From Streptomyces sedi (GTDB lineage Bacteria; Actinomycetota; Actinomycetes; Streptomycetales; Streptomycetaceae): a stretch of DNA of 64,000 bases. How positions within the stretch are numbered: the stretch's first letter is position 1; every line of letters begins with the position of its first letter. The stretch lies in NCBI RefSeq assembly GCF_006335015.1, contig NZ_VDGT01000005.1, forward strand, positions 124,001-188,000, in the 5' to 3' direction. This document shows, one piece after another, positions 8,652 to 18,523 of the stretch. Below the pieces are notes generated by a model. It ran no database searches and was not told where the DNA came from. It saw only the letters and a program-made list of their open reading frames with translations. The position numbers were made by a program, and so were the translations under genes.

Positions 8652-10046
8652 TCAGACCGCGAGGCGTCCCAGGACGAGCGGACCCAGCTCGGTGACGTCG
8701 CCCGCGCCCATGGTGAGAACGAGGTCACCGGGGCCCGCGATTCCCGCGACGGCGTCCGGAACCGCGCTCGCGGCGGCGACGGGGGTGACGTCGGCGCCGT
8801 GGTGGCGGGCGGCCTCGATGATCAGGTCGCTGGTCACGCCGGGGATCGGGTCCTCCCTGGCGGGGTAGATGTCCATCACCAGGCTGGCGTCGGCCAGGGC
8901 CAGCGCCTGTCCCATCTCGGTGCCCAGCTCCTGGGTGCGGCTGAAGAGATGCGGCTGGAAGACGACCAGCACCCGCCCCTCGCCGGCGCCCGCCCTGATG
9001 GCCTCCAGGTCGGCGGCCATCTCGGTGGGGTGGTGCGCGTAGGAGTCGATGACCCGCACGCCGCCCGCCTCTCCCTTGAACTGGAGCCGGCGGCGCACCC
9101 CCGTGTAGCTGGCGAGCGCGCGGGCCAGCCCGTCGGCCGGCACGCCGGCGGCGACGCCGGCGGCCAGCGCGGCGACCGCGTTGTGCGCGTAGTGGCGTCC
9201 GGGCACCGAGACGCCGAAGGTCAGCGTGCGACCGCCGAGTTCGACGGTGACCTCGCTGGTCAGCCCGTCGGGCCGCAGGTCGGTCACGCGCACGTCGGCG
9301 TCCTCGGCCTCGCCGTAGGTGACCAGGTTCAGCCCGGGGCGGCCCGCGAGCCTGGCGGTGAGCTTGCGGGCGCCCTCCTGGTCGGCGTTGATCACCAGCG
9401 TGCCGTCGGGGCGCACCCGGTCGACGAAGGTCTCGAAGGAGTCGTAGATCTCGTCCATCGACGCGTAGTTGGCGTGATGGTCCAGCTCCACGTTGAGGAT
9501 GATCGCCACCTCGGGGCGGTAGTGGTGGAAGCTGCGGTCGCTCTCGTCCGCCTCGGCGACGAAGAGGTCCCCGGTGCCCTGCTCGGCGTTGGAGCCGGGG
9601 GCGTCCAGGTCGCCGCCGATCGCGTAGGAGGGCGAGAGGCCCAGCGCCGTGAGGGCGACGGCCAGCATCGAGGTGGTGGTCGTCTTGCCGTGGGTGCCGG
9701 CGACGGCGATGGCGCGGGTGTCCGCCATCAGCGCGGCCAGCGCCTCGGCCCGGTGGACCACGGGCAGCCCGCGCCCGGCGGCCTCGGCCAGCTCCGGGTT
9801 GTCCTCGCGGATGGCGCTGGAGACCACCACGCAGGTGGCGTCGTCGGCGAGGTGCTCGGCGCGGTGGCCGACGTGCACGGTGACGCCGAGGGCGGTGAGG
9901 GCGGCCACCGTCTCGGAGGCGCGGGAGTCGCTGCCGGCGACAGCGGCGCCGCGTCCGGCCAGCAGTTTGGCGATGCCCGACATGCCGGCGCCGCCGACGC
10001 CGATGAGGTGCGGTCGTTCCATGCCGGGCGGGATCGCCGTGGTCAT
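8652..10046 (-). CDS. murC: UDP-N-acetylmuramate--L-alanine ligase MurC
   Basis: A 464-aa Mur ligase adding the first amino acid of the peptidoglycan stem peptide in the cytosol. The N-terminal nucleotide-binding motif is GVGGAGMSGIAKLLAGRG. The central ATPase domain has the P-loop GTHGKTTTTSM and the Mur signature EADESDRSF. The C-terminal domain has YAHHPTE and FQPHLFSR. Here murC stands outside the main dcw cluster and is followed by msrB. The ATG at 10046 fits the usual MurC N-terminus. Confidence 0.96.
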   Translation of the reverse strand: MTTAIPPGMERPHLIGVGGAGMSGIAKLLAGRGAAVAGSDSRASETVAALTALGVTVHVGHRAEHLADDATCVVVSSAIREDNPELAEAAGRGLPVVHRAEALAALMADTRAIAVAGTHGKTTTTSMLAVALTALGLSPSYAIGGDLDAPGSNAEQGTGDLFVAEADESDRSFHHYRPEVAIILNVELDHHANYASMDEIYDSFETFVDRVRPDGTLVINADQEGARKLTARLAGRPGLNLVTYGEAEDADVRVTDLRPDGLTSEVTVELGGRTLTFGVSVPGRHYAHNAVAALAAGVAAGVPADGLARALASYTGVRRRLQFKGEAGGVRVIDSYAHHPTEMAADLEAIRAGAGEGRVLVVFQPHLFSRTQELGTEMGQALALADASLVMDIYPAREDPIPGVTSDLIIEAARHHGADVTPVAAASAVPDAVAGIAGPGDLVLTMGAGDVTELGPLVLGRLAV

Positions 10047-10126
10047 TCGTCAGTCTCCCTGCTAGACGCGTTGGCTGCCCGATTCTCGCACCCGCGCCCG
10101 GGGAAGCCGCGCAGGCCGGCGCCCGG

Positions 10127-10594
10127 CTACTCGGTGTGCGCGAAGAGCCGCAGCACCGGCACGCCGACGCGGTGGCGCGCGCGGGAGGCCCAGTCGCGGT
10201 GGAACAGCTCCTCGACGTAGTGCGGCGCGGTCAGCACCACCACCTCGTCGGCGCCCGTCTCGCGCACCACGGAGGCCAGCACCGCGAGGGGGCGCTCCTC
10301 GACCAGCTGGCCGACGGCGTCGGCGCCGCTGTCGCGCAGCGCGTCCAGCGACAGTTCGAGCCCGCGCGCCGCGGGGGGCACCGCCGCCCCGCCCACCGGC
10401 TCCCTCGGCTCCCTGACGGCGTCGCCCAACTCGCCGAGCGCCACGTCGTCCAGCGCCCGCAGCAGCTGGTCCTGGTCGCCGCGCGGCTGCATCAGCACCA
10501 CGAAGGACTGCTCCTCGTCGCCGTGCAGGGTGGTGACCAGCTCGGTGTCGGTGGGCACCAGGGGTTTCTCGATCATGAGGACAGTCGTGATCAC
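10127..10594 (-). CDS. UspA-like conserved protein (function unknown)
   Basis: A 155-aa protein conserved near msrB-murC in Streptomyces. It opens with ITTVLMIEKPLVPTDTELVTTLHGDEEQSFVVLMQPRG and ends with ASVVRETGADEVVVLTAPHYVEELFHRDWASRARHRVGVPVL. The overall pattern looks like a universal-stress-protein fold. Relatives often carry the label indole-3-glycerol phosphate synthase, but the TIM-barrel motifs of that enzyme are absent, so I do not use it. The GTG at 10594 was preferred because the Arg-rich extension reaching to 10702 is not conserved. Confidence 0.75.
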   Translation of the reverse strand: MITTVLMIEKPLVPTDTELVTTLHGDEEQSFVVLMQPRGDQDQLLRALDDVALGELGDAVREPREPVGGAAVPPAARGLELSLDALRDSGADAVGQLVEERPLAVLASVVRETGADEVVVLTAPHYVEELFHRDWASRARHRVGVPVLRLFAHTE

Positions 10595-10730
10595 GCTCTG
10601 CGCCCTTCGTCGGCCGGTCCGCGCTCCCCGTCGGCGGAACGCCGTGCTGAGACGGCGCCGCGCCCTTTCAGTCTGCCCACACCAGAATAAGCGGAACGTC
10701 ACATTCCGCAGATTGTCAGACCCTCCCGAG

Positions 10731-11570
10731 TCAGTCCTCGGTCCCCACGGGCCCCGGCGGCTCGGCGGCTCGGTAGCGGTGGAAGAGAAAACCGTCCTCT
10801 TCCAGCAGGTCGGTGAGGTGGAAGTCGAGGGGCGAGGGAAGCTCGGGCCCGGTGGTGATCCGGGGCGCCGCGCCGAGTGCGATCCGGGGCGCGACCGTCA
10901 GGCACAGCTCGTCCAGCGCCCGCGCGCCGGCGAACGCGCCCAACACCCGGGGCCCGCCCTCGGCCAGCAGCCGGGTGAGCCCGCGGGCGGCGAGGCCCGC
11001 CCTGATCCGGTGCGGCTCCGCCGCGGCCCCCTCGCCGGCGACGACCACCTCCACGCCGGCGTCGGCCGCCGCGGCCAGCCGCCCGGTCGGCGCCCCGGCC
11101 CCGGTGAACACCAGGGTCGGCACCGAGGGCGCGGCGAAGAGCGGCGCGGTGAAGTCTAGGTCGAGGGCGGCGGAGACCACCGCGATCGCGGCGGCCGGCG
11201 CCTGCCCCGCGGCGGCCCGCCGCTCCGCGAACTCGGCGCGCACCCGCGCCGGCCGGTACCCCTCGCTCCGGACGGTCTCGGCGCCCACCACCACGGCGTC
11301 GGCCAACGCCCGCAGCACGCCGAAGATCCGCATGTCGGCCGGCCCGGAGAGCGGCTGGGAACGGTTGCCGTGATGGGCCGCGCCGTCCGCCGAGGCGACC
11401 ATGTTCGCCCGCACCCAGCAGCCGTCGGCCGCGACGGGCGCCGGGTAGGCGTACGCCTCGGCCAGCTCGGCGAGCCCCGGCGTGGGCAGCGCACCGGGGG
11501 GCGCGGGGGCGTGCGGGGCGGCGGGCGGGGCGCCCGAGGGGGCGGGGGGCGGGGGAAACAGCCGGCGCAT
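10731..11570 (-). CDS. RibD C-terminal-like pyrimidine reductase family protein
   Basis: A 279-aa protein with a Pro-rich start (MRRLFPPPPAPSG) and one RibD_C/DHFR-like reductase domain. Visible motifs are VRANMVASADGAAH, LRALADAVVVGAETVR, LLAEGGPRVLG and LDELCLTVAPRIALG. No deaminase domain is present and no other riboflavin gene is nearby. It could reduce a riboflavin intermediate with NADPH or have a divergent role. The ATG at 11570 begins the conserved leader. It is divergent from zapE across a 66-bp gap. Confidence 0.82.
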   Translation of the reverse strand: MRRLFPPPPAPSGAPPAAPHAPAPPGALPTPGLAELAEAYAYPAPVAADGCWVRANMVASADGAAHHGNRSQPLSGPADMRIFGVLRALADAVVVGAETVRSEGYRPARVRAEFAERRAAAGQAPAAAIAVVSAALDLDFTAPLFAAPSVPTLVFTGAGAPTGRLAAAADAGVEVVVAGEGAAAEPHRIRAGLAARGLTRLLAEGGPRVLGAFAGARALDELCLTVAPRIALGAAPRITTGPELPSPLDFHLTDLLEEDGFLFHRYRAAEPPGPVGTED

Positions 11571-11636
11571 GGGGCGCAGTCTGGCACAGCGGTGCCGCAC
11601 GGCCCGGGCCACCCGTCTGGCGTAGAATCGAAGACC

Positions 11637-12716
11637 GTGTCCACCCCCAGCGCACCCCAGCCGACCAGCCACGAGGGCGAGCCGCCGGCGCTCAGCGCCC
11701 GTTCACCCCAGGTGCCGGCCGAGCGGCTGGTGGCCGAGATGGTGCCGCCGCCGCGCTTCGACACGGTGCGCTTCGACACCTATGTGCCCGACCCCGCCCA
11801 GCCCAGCCAGCGCACCGCGATCAAGGCGCTGGAGGACTTCGCCGGCACCCTCGGCGGAAGCGCGACCAGAGGCGCGCGGCGCGGGCTCTTCCGCGCGCGC
11901 TCCCGCAGGAGCGAGCCGGCCGGGCCGCGCGGGATCTATCTGGACGGCGGCTTCGGCGTCGGCAAGACCCATCTGCTGGCCTCCCTGTGGCACGCGGCGC
12001 CCGCGCCCCCCGAGCGGAAGGCGTTCGGCACCTTCGTCGAGCTGACCAACCTGGTCGGCGCGCTCGGCTTCCAGCAGACCGTGCGCACCCTCGGGGGCCA
12101 CCAGCTGCTGTGCGTCGACGAGTTCGAGCTGGACGACCCCGGCGACACGGTGCTGATCTCCTCGCTGCTGTCGCGGCTGGTCGACGAGGGCGTGGCGCTG
12201 GCCGCCACCTCGAACACGCTGCCCGGCAAGCTCGGCGAGGGGCGCTTCGCCGCCGCCGACTTCCTGCGCGAGATCCAGGGGCTCTCCGCGCACTTCAGGG
12301 CGTTGCGGGTGGACGGCGACGACTACCGGCACCGGGGCCTGCCCGAGGCGCCGGCGCCCCGGCCGACGGACGAGGTGGTCGCCGCCGCGCGGGCCACCGA
12401 GGGCGCGACGCTGGACGACTTCTCCACCCTGCTCGCACATCTGGCACGCGTGCACCCCAGCCGCTACGGCGCGCTCTGCGACGGGGTGGGCATGGTCTGC
12501 CTCACCGACGTGCGGCCGGTCGCGGACCAGGCCACGGCGCTGCGGCTCGTGGTGCTCGCCGACCGGCTCTACGACCGGGAGGTGCCGGTGCTGGCCTCGG
12601 GCGAGCCGTTCGACCGGCTCTTCAGCGAGGAGATGCGGCGGGGCGGCTACCGCAAGAAGTACTTCCGCGCCATCTCCCGGCTGACCGCTCTCGCCAGGGA
12701 CGCGCACAGGAACTGA
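11637..12716 (+). CDS. zapE: AFG1/ZapE-like P-loop ATPase
   Basis: A 359-aa AAA+-type ATPase. Walker A is GGFGVGKTH near residue 105 and Walker B is LLCVDEFELDD near 160; SGEPFDRLFSEEM and GGYRKKYFRAISRL near the end are typical of the family. In proteobacteria ZapE acts at the division site, and the mitochondrial relative AFG1 handles misfolded respiratory subunits. The actinobacterial role is unproven. The GTG start lies 8 nt after TAGAAT (11623-11628), which suggests a leaderless transcript. Confidence 0.87.
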   Translation: MSTPSAPQPTSHEGEPPALSARSPQVPAERLVAEMVPPPRFDTVRFDTYVPDPAQPSQRTAIKALEDFAGTLGGSATRGARRGLFRARSRRSEPAGPRGIYLDGGFGVGKTHLLASLWHAAPAPPERKAFGTFVELTNLVGALGFQQTVRTLGGHQLLCVDEFELDDPGDTVLISSLLSRLVDEGVALAATSNTLPGKLGEGRFAAADFLREIQGLSAHFRALRVDGDDYRHRGLPEAPAPRPTDEVVAAARATEGATLDDFSTLLAHLARVHPSRYGALCDGVGMVCLTDVRPVADQATALRLVVLADRLYDREVPVLASGEPFDRLFSEEMRRGGYRKKYFRAISRLTALARDAHRN

Positions 12717-12941
12717 CCCCGCCCGGTCCTCTTCTCTCCCCATCCGGTCGCCAACCGGGCGCCGCCCGGCGGGGGTTCGGGCGCGCGCCGGGCGGCGTTC
12801 GGGCGGGAAAGCTCAACTCCGCCTCAGCTCAGGCTCAGAAGTACCTCAAATCGTTCGCACCCCCCGGTTGCCCCGCCCAGCCTGGGGGATGAGCGAGTGC
12901 ACGGACGGCCGGTGGGGGCCGGGGCACAGGGGAGGTTGTCC

Positions 12942-13790
12942 ATGGGGGCGGACGCGAGGCTGGGGCTGGGGATCGGCTGGCGACCGGAGTTGGCGGAGTC
13001 CATCGAGGCGTTGACCGGAATCGACTGGGTCGAGGTCGTCGCGGAGAACATCTGTGTCGACGGGCTCCCCGCGGCCCTGGAGCTGCTCCGCGCCAGGGGC
13101 ACCACCGTGGTGCCACACGGCGTGGGCCTCGGCCTCGGCGGCGCCGAACGCCCCTCGCCCGCACGGCTGGTGCGGCTCGCCTCCGTCGCGGAACGACTCA
13201 GGTCGCCGCTGGTCACCGAGCACATCGCGTTCGTCAGATCGGGCGGCGGGCTGACCGGCACGCCGTCCGTCGAGGCCGGCCACCTGCTGCCCGTCCCCCG
13301 CACCCACGACGCGCTGGACGTGCTCTGCGCCAACGTGCGCATCGCCCAGGACGCGCTGCCCGTGCCGCTGGCGCTGGAGAACATCGCGGCCCTCGTCTCC
13401 TGGCCCGACGAGGAGCTGACGGAGGCGCAGTTCCTCGGCGAGCTGGTCGAACGCACCGGCGTGCGGCTGCTGATCGACGTCGCCAACCTGCACACCAACC
13501 ACGTCAACCGCGGCGAGGACCCCGCCGAGGCCCTGGCGGACCTGCCGCTTGAGGCGCTGGCCTACGTCCATGTCGCCGGCGGCGTGGAACGGGACGGAGT
13601 GTGGCACGACAGCCACGCGCACCCCGTCCCGCCCCGGGTGCTGGAGGTGCTGCGCGAGCTGTGCGCGCGGGTCGTGCCACCGGGCGTGATGCTGGAGCGG
13701 GACGCGGACTTCCCCTCGACGGGCGAGCTGGCCGGCGAGCTGGCGGCGATCCGCGCGGTGGTCCAGGCGGAGGTGGCGCGCCATGGCTGA
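12942..13790 (+). CDS. DUF692 multinuclear non-haem iron oxidase (MNIO)
   Basis: A 282-aa TIM-barrel enzyme of the MbnB/TglH/BufB superfamily. Characterised members use an iron cluster and oxygen to remodel cysteine or other residues in ribosomal peptides. The metal-ligand blocks are conserved in order: [71 protein letters not shown] and LERDADFP. The ATG at 12942 is preceded by GGGAGG; an in-frame GTG 45 bp upstream lacks such a site. The stop overlaps the next start by 8 bp, implying translational coupling. The likely partner and substrate are the next two genes. Its peptide substrate has not been shown. Confidence 0.9.
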   Translation: MGADARLGLGIGWRPELAESIEALTGIDWVEVVAENICVDGLPAALELLRARGTTVVPHGVGLGLGGAERPSPARLVRLASVAERLRSPLVTEHIAFVRSGGGLTGTPSVEAGHLLPVPRTHDALDVLCANVRIAQDALPVPLALENIAALVSWPDEELTEAQFLGELVERTGVRLLIDVANLHTNHVNRGEDPAEALADLPLEALAYVHVAGGVERDGVWHDSHAHPVPPRVLEVLRELCARVVPPGVMLERDADFPSTGELAGELAAIRAVVQAEVARHG

Positions 13791-14229
13791 GCCGCCCGAG
13801 CTGCTGGCGGCGCGGCGCCGGCTGGCCGCCGCGCAGGACGCGCTGCTCGCCTCGCTGGTGGGCGGCGCGCCGCCGCCCCCTGGCTTCGACCGGGACCGAC
13901 TGCACGTGCAGCGGCGGGCGTTGGTCGCCAAGCGGGCCGCGGTGCTGGCGAAGGTGGCGCCCGAGCTGCCGGAGATCCTGGGCACCGCCTACCGCCCCGC
14001 CGTCGTCGCCCACGCGGCCCGACAACCGCTGAGGGACGGCTACCGGCCGGACGCGATCGCCCTCGTCCGGGGGCTGCTGGGCCCGGAGCCCGGCCTCGCG
14101 CTGGACCACGAGACGCGCCGGCGACTGACCCGCTGGCTCGCGGAGCACGAGCCCCCCACCCGCGGAACCGGCGCGCTGCGCCGGGCGGTCGGGGGCATGA
14201 GGCCGCGTGCGCGGCGGAAGGAGAGGTGA
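13783..14229 (+). CDS. DUF2063/BufC-like MNIO partner protein
   Basis: A 148-aa soluble, largely alpha-helical, Arg-rich protein. The central stretch ([20 protein letters not shown], then [20 protein letters not shown]) follows the spacing seen in DUF2063-type proteins such as BufC, which bind the leader peptide for a neighbouring DUF692 enzyme. That similarity is by eye and weak. The 8-bp overlap with the DUF692 gene and near-overlap with the downstream membrane protein gene support one complex. No cysteines or membrane segments were seen. Confidence 0.6.
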   Translation: MAEPPELLAARRRLAAAQDALLASLVGGAPPPPGFDRDRLHVQRRALVAKRAAVLAKVAPELPEILGTAYRPAVVAHAARQPLRDGYRPDAIALVRGLLGPEPGLALDHETRRRLTRWLAEHEPPTRGTGALRRAVGGMRPRARRKER

Positions 14230-14234
14230 GCGCG

Positions 14235-15125
14235 ATGACATGGCTCGCGTTGACGATCGTCCCGGGGGTGGTGGCGCTGCTGTCCCTGCTCCAGGCGGGA
14301 AGGCGGCGGTCCGGCTCCCGGCCGAGCGCCCCGGTGACGGCGAAGCCGGGAGTCGGCACCCTCGCCGAGGCCGCGTTCCTCGCCGGCGGCCCGAAGAGGG
14401 TCGCCGACACCGTGCTGGTCGCCCTCTGGGAGGACGAGCGGGTGACCATCGAGAACGACGAGATGCGGGTGGTCAGGCCCGTGGCCAGGGACCCGCTGGA
14501 GCGGGTCGCCATGGGCAGCGTCGGAGAGAGCTGGGGCGTCCCGCTGAAGCGGGTGCGGGCCGACATCCTCGCCTCCCGCGCCCTGCGGGACGTCGCCGAC
14601 GGGCTGGTGGCCAGGGGGCTGATCTACCCGCCCGAGGAACGCGCCGCCTGGGAGCACGCGATCCGAAGCGCGCGCCTGATGGCCGGCCTCGCGCTGCTCG
14701 CCGCGCCCCTCGCGCTCGCCAACATCGACACCGGCTCGACCCCCGCGTTGTCCGGCGCGCTGCTCGGCTTCGCGCTGGGCGCGGCGGCCCTGCTCGGCTC
14801 CTGGGTGCTGGCGCCCCCGTCGAGCGCCCTGCCCCCGCTCGGGTACGAGACACTGCGGCAACTCCGCGAGCAGCGGCCCCCGTTGGTCGACAGCGAGGCC
14901 GGCCTGGTCGCGCTGGGCGGGGTGGCGGTGCTGAGCAGGAAGCTGCGCCGCTCGCTGAAGAGCGCCGCCGTCGAGGGCGGCCAGGCACACACCAGCTCGT
15001 CCACCGGCTGGGCCGTCGGCTGCGGCTCGGTCGACGCCGGCTCCGGTGGCGACTCGGGCGGCGGGGCCTCCGGCTGCGGCTCCAGCTGCGGCGGAGGCGG
15101 CGGCTGTGGCGGGGGCGGCGGCTGA
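14235..15125 (+). CDS. TIGR04222-type membrane protein with Cys/Gly-rich tail
   Basis: A 296-aa membrane protein. One hydrophobic segment is at the N-terminus (about 2-19). Two more adjacent ones are about 148-164 (MAGLALLAAPLALA) and 170-194 (ALSGALLGFALGAAALLGSWVL). A central domain (TLAEAAFLAGGPKRVADTVL) matches my memory of TIGR04222. The last 39 residues are Gly/Ser-rich with Cys263, Cys281, Cys285 and Cys291, ending in five glycines. Such tails resemble RiPP core peptides. The ATG at 14235 has GGAGAGG 8 nt upstream; a GTG at 14226 would overlap the previous stop but is too close to that site. Probable substrate of the upstream DUF692 enzyme (inference). Confidence 0.82.
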   Translation: MTWLALTIVPGVVALLSLLQAGRRRSGSRPSAPVTAKPGVGTLAEAAFLAGGPKRVADTVLVALWEDERVTIENDEMRVVRPVARDPLERVAMGSVGESWGVPLKRVRADILASRALRDVADGLVARGLIYPPEERAAWEHAIRSARLMAGLALLAAPLALANIDTGSTPALSGALLGFALGAAALLGSWVLAPPSSALPPLGYETLRQLREQRPPLVDSEAGLVALGGVAVLSRKLRRSLKSAAVEGGQAHTSSSTGWAVGCGSVDAGSGGDSGGGASGCGSSCGGGGGCGGGGG

Positions 15126-15148
15126 ACGGGCCGCCGCCGACCGACCGC

Positions 15149-15859
15149 TCAGGCCAGCCCGGCCACCAGCTCGGCCAGGGACCTGCGGCGCCCCGTATAG
15201 AAGGGAATCTCCTCCCGCACGTGCTGCCGCGCCTTCGAGGCCCGCAGATGGCGCATCAGGTCGACGATCCGGTGCAGCTCGTCGGCCTCGAAGGCCAGGA
15301 TCCACTCGTAGTCGCCCAGCGAGAACGAGGCGACCGTGTTCGCCCGCACGTCCGGATAGCCCCTGGCCATCTTGCCGTGCTCGGCCAGCAGCCCCCGCCG
15401 CTCCTCGTCGGGGAGCAGATACCAGTCGTAGGAGCGGACGAACGGGTAGACGCTCACGTAGTCGCGCGGGGTCTCGTCGGCGAGGAACGCCGGGATGTGC
15501 GACTTGTTGAACTCCGCGGGCCGGTGCAACGCCATGTTGGACCAGACCGGCTCCAGCCGCCGGCCGAGCGCGGTGCGGCGCAGCAGGTTGTACGCCCGCT
15601 GGAGCGCGTCCGACGTGGGCGCGTGCCACCAGACCAGCACGTCGGCGTCGGCCCGCAGCCCCGAGACGTCATAGGTGCCGCGCACCACCACGTCCTCGGC
15701 CGCCAGCCGCTCGAAGAGCGCCTCCACCTCGTCCGCCAGCCCCGACCTGTCCTCGGGCAGCGCGTCCCGCAGCCGGAAGACCGACCACAGGGTGTAGCGG
15801 ATGGTGTCGTTGAGTTCCTTGGCGCGCTTGCCGGTCGGCTTCTCGGGTGCGTTCGTCAT
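15149..15859 (-). CDS. hemQ: Coproheme decarboxylase HemQ (chlorite dismutase-like)
   Basis: A 236-aa enzyme of the coproporphyrin-dependent haem pathway. It oxidatively decarboxylates coproheme III to haem b with peroxide. The family blocks are [62 protein letters not shown] and [25 protein letters not shown], as in actinobacterial HemQ without the chlorite dismutase activity residues. Its ATG overlaps the hemG stop by 4 bp (ATGA), so the two are coupled. A second possible start lies 9 bp upstream. Confidence 0.94.
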   Translation of the reverse strand: MTNAPEKPTGKRAKELNDTIRYTLWSVFRLRDALPEDRSGLADEVEALFERLAAEDVVVRGTYDVSGLRADADVLVWWHAPTSDALQRAYNLLRRTALGRRLEPVWSNMALHRPAEFNKSHIPAFLADETPRDYVSVYPFVRSYDWYLLPDEERRGLLAEHGKMARGYPDVRANTVASFSLGDYEWILAFEADELHRIVDLMRHLRASKARQHVREEIPFYTGRRRSLAELVAGLA

Positions 15860-17268
15860 GACGCCCATTCTCCCGACTCGCCGCGCGGCCCCGTCGGCAG
15901 GGTGCGCAGCAGCTCGGCCGCCGCCCGCTCGGCGCCGCCGACACACGCCGGCACGCCCACCCCGTCGTAGGCCGCGCCGCACAGACCGAGGCCGGGCAGC
16001 GCCGCGAGGTAGCCGCGCACCCGCGCGATCCGCGTGTCGTGGCCGACGGTGTACTGCGGCAGCCCCTGCCGCCAGCGGGTGACCACGCGGTCCACGGGCG
16101 TCGCGCGCAGCCCGGCCGCCTCTCCCAGGTCGTCCAGGGCCACCCGCACCAGATCGGCGTCGTCCCACGCCAGCGGGGACTCCTCGCCGAAACGGCCGAC
16201 CGAGGTCCGCAGCACGAACAGGCCGGGGTCGGCGGCGGCTGCCCAGTCCCACTTGGCGCTGGTGAAGGTCGCCGCCTTGATCGTCCGCCCCTCGACCGCC
16301 GGCACCAGGAAGCCGCTGCCGCGCGGCAGCGTGGCCAGCTCGGAGCGGCGGAAGGCGAGCGTGACGATCGCCATCGAGGCGTACTCCACCGCCCCCAACT
16401 CCCCCGCCGCCGCCGGAGCCTCGGCCGCCAGCAGCCGCGCGGCGGCCGGCGCCGGCACCGCGAGCAGCACCCCGTCCGCGACCAGCGAACGGCCGTCGTC
16501 CAGCGCGGCGGCCCAGCCGCGCGCCGTGCGGCGCAGCCCGGTGACGCCGACGCCGGTCTCGATCACGGCCCCGCGCCCCGCCACGTTCTCCGCGACGGCG
16601 GCGGCCAGGGTGCCGACGCCGCCCTCGATCCCGACGAAGACCGGCGCCCGCGCGGCCTCGGGCGAGGGCGCCGGGCGCAGGGAACGGACGGCGGCCAGCA
16701 GCGAGTCGTGCGCGCGCACCGCCTCGTAGAGCCGGGGCACGGAGGACCGCAGCGAGATCCGGTACGCGTCGCCGGCGTAGACCCCGCCCAGCAGCGGGTC
16801 CACCAGCCGGTCCACCACCTCGCCGCCCATCCGCTCGGCGACCAGCGCCCCGATCCCGACGTCCTCGTTGACCCGCAGCGGCGGCAGCTCCGCGTCCCTG
16901 GCGATCCGGGCGAGGCCCGCGTCGGAGAGCACCCCGGCCAGCGCCGCCGCGCTGTCGGGCACCCCCATCACCTGGCCGCGCGGCATCGGCCGCAGATCGC
17001 CTCTGGTCCAGATCGCCGCGCTGGTCACCGACGGCGGTCGCAGCGCGTCCCCGAGCCCGACGGCCTTGGCGAGCTCGGTCGCCTCGGGGCGTCTGGCCAG
17101 CAACGACTCGGCGCCCAGGTCGACCTGGACGCCGGCGATCTGCCCGGTGCGGAGTTTGCCGCCCAGTCGGCGGTCGGACTCGACGACGGTCACCCGCACG
17201 CCGGCGGCCAGCAGCCGATGGGCGGCGGCGAGCCCCGAGATCCCGCCGCCGACGACGATCACATGCAT
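15856..17268 (-). CDS. hemG: Coproporphyrinogen III oxidase (HemY/HemG/CgoX type, FAD)
   Basis: A 470-aa flavoprotein oxidising coproporphyrinogen III to coproporphyrin III in the gram-positive haem route. The N-terminal dinucleotide fold is [19 protein letters not shown], followed by [12 protein letters not shown] and [13 protein letters not shown]. The C-terminal FAD contact [20 protein letters not shown] is present. Genome entries often call it protoporphyrinogen oxidase. The adjacency and overlap with hemQ favour the coproporphyrin-dependent pathway. The ATG at 17268 begins right at the flavin-binding strand. Confidence 0.94.
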   Translation of the reverse strand: MHVIVVGGGISGLAAAHRLLAAGVRVTVVESDRRLGGKLRTGQIAGVQVDLGAESLLARRPEATELAKAVGLGDALRPPSVTSAAIWTRGDLRPMPRGQVMGVPDSAAALAGVLSDAGLARIARDAELPPLRVNEDVGIGALVAERMGGEVVDRLVDPLLGGVYAGDAYRISLRSSVPRLYEAVRAHDSLLAAVRSLRPAPSPEAARAPVFVGIEGGVGTLAAAVAENVAGRGAVIETGVGVTGLRRTARGWAAALDDGRSLVADGVLLAVPAPAAARLLAAEAPAAAGELGAVEYASMAIVTLAFRRSELATLPRGSGFLVPAVEGRTIKAATFTSAKWDWAAAADPGLFVLRTSVGRFGEESPLAWDDADLVRVALDDLGEAAGLRATPVDRVVTRWRQGLPQYTVGHDTRIARVRGYLAALPGLGLCGAAYDGVGVPACVGGAERAAAELLRTLPTGPRGESGEWAS

Positions 17269-17401
17269 GGCACTACTTTCCCAGACCGCCCCGACCGCCC
17301 GTCCCGCGAGGGCCCTTCACCCCGTCAGAAACGCCCGGAACCCGCCGTTCGGAAACCCGGGGCCCCGGAAGAGAGGCCCCTGAGATCGTCTCGGCCCAGC
17401 G

Positions 17402-18433
17402 CTAGCGCGCCGTCCGCTCGTGCACATAGGCCGTCAGCCGGGTCAAGGCGTCCGGGTCGGTGTCGGGGAGCACGCCGTGGCCGAGGTTGAAGACATGGCC
17501 GGGCAGACCCTTCGCCGCGGCCAGCACCCGGTCGGTCTGCTCCTCGACGGCGGCGGTCGGCGCGAAGAGCACCGCCGGGTCCAGGTTCCCCTGGAGCGCG
17601 TACCCGGGGCCGACCCTGCGGGCCGCCTCGTCCAGCGGCACCCGCCAGTCCACGCCGATCATGTCCGCGCCGGCCTCGGCCAGCAGCGGCAGCAACTCGC
17701 CCGTCCCGACGCCGAAGTGCACGCGCGGCACCCCGTGGTGCGCCACCGCGTCGAAGATCCGCTTCGAGGCCGGCAGCACCGAGCGCCGGTAGTCGGCCGG
17801 CGCCAGCGCGCCGACCCAGGAGTCGAAGAGCTGCACCGCGGAGGCGCCCGCCTCGATCTGCACGGACAGAAACGTCGAGGTGATCTCCGCCAGCCGGGAC
17901 AGCAGCGCTTCCCACAGCTCCGGGTCCCCGTACATCAAGGCCTTGGTGTGCTCGTGGTTCTTCGAGGGCCCGCCCTCGACGAGATAGCTGGCGAGCGTGA
18001 ACGGCGCGCCGGCGAAGCCGATCAGCGGGGTGTCCCCCAGCTCCGCCGTGGTCAGCCGCACCGCCTCCGTGACATAGGAGACGTCCTCGGGCGTCAGCGG
18101 GCGCAGCCGCTCCAGGTCCGCGCGGGTGCGGAACGGCTCGGCGACCACCGGGCCGACGCCCGGCTTGATGTCCAGGTCGACGCCGATCGCCTTGAGCGGC
18201 ACCACGATGTCGCTGAAGTACACCGCCGCGTCGACGCCGTGCCTGCGCACCGGCTGGAGGGTGATCTCGGTGACCAACTCCGGCCGCGTGCAGGAGTCCA
18301 GCATGGCGATGCCCTGCCGCACCTTGCGATACTCGGGCAACGAGCGGCCCGCCTGGCGCATGAACCACACGGGGGTGTGCGGCACCGGCTCACGGCGGCA
18401 CGCCTTCAGAAACACGGAGTCGGTCACAGTCAC
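17402..18433 (-). CDS. hemE: Uroporphyrinogen decarboxylase HemE
   Basis: Removes four acetate carboxyl groups from uroporphyrinogen III to give coproporphyrinogen III, directly upstream of HemG and HemQ in the pathway. Signatures include PVWFMRQAGRSLPEYR, which holds the substrate-binding Arg residues, YFSDIVVPL, GFAGAPFTLASYL, FDSWVGAL and FNLGHGVLPDTDP. GTG codons at 18433 and 18427 and an ATG at 18454 are all possible starts. None has a clear ribosome-binding site, so the N-terminus is uncertain by a few residues. A 133-bp gap separates it from hemG. Confidence 0.94.
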   Translation of the reverse strand: MTVTDSVFLKACRREPVPHTPVWFMRQAGRSLPEYRKVRQGIAMLDSCTRPELVTEITLQPVRRHGVDAAVYFSDIVVPLKAIGVDLDIKPGVGPVVAEPFRTRADLERLRPLTPEDVSYVTEAVRLTTAELGDTPLIGFAGAPFTLASYLVEGGPSKNHEHTKALMYGDPELWEALLSRLAEITSTFLSVQIEAGASAVQLFDSWVGALAPADYRRSVLPASKRIFDAVAHHGVPRVHFGVGTGELLPLLAEAGADMIGVDWRVPLDEAARRVGPGYALQGNLDPAVLFAPTAAVEEQTDRVLAAAKGLPGHVFNLGHGVLPDTDPDALTRLTAYVHERTAR

Positions 18434-18523
18434 GGAAGAAGTCTCGCACGGCACACGGTTGGGCCCGCTCCCCCGGGTGTGGCTACCGGCGGCGGACCGC
18501 TCGGGCGCCTAGGGTTACCGGCC

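Noticed and set aside
10127..10594. Label indole-3-glycerol phosphate synthase
   Set aside because: The protein is only 155 aa and lacks TrpC barrel motifs; the label appears to be a propagated error.
17359..17380. GGGGCC/GGCCCC inverted repeat after hemE as a terminator
   Set aside because: The stem is only 6 bp in very GC-rich sequence, so it is not distinguishable from chance.
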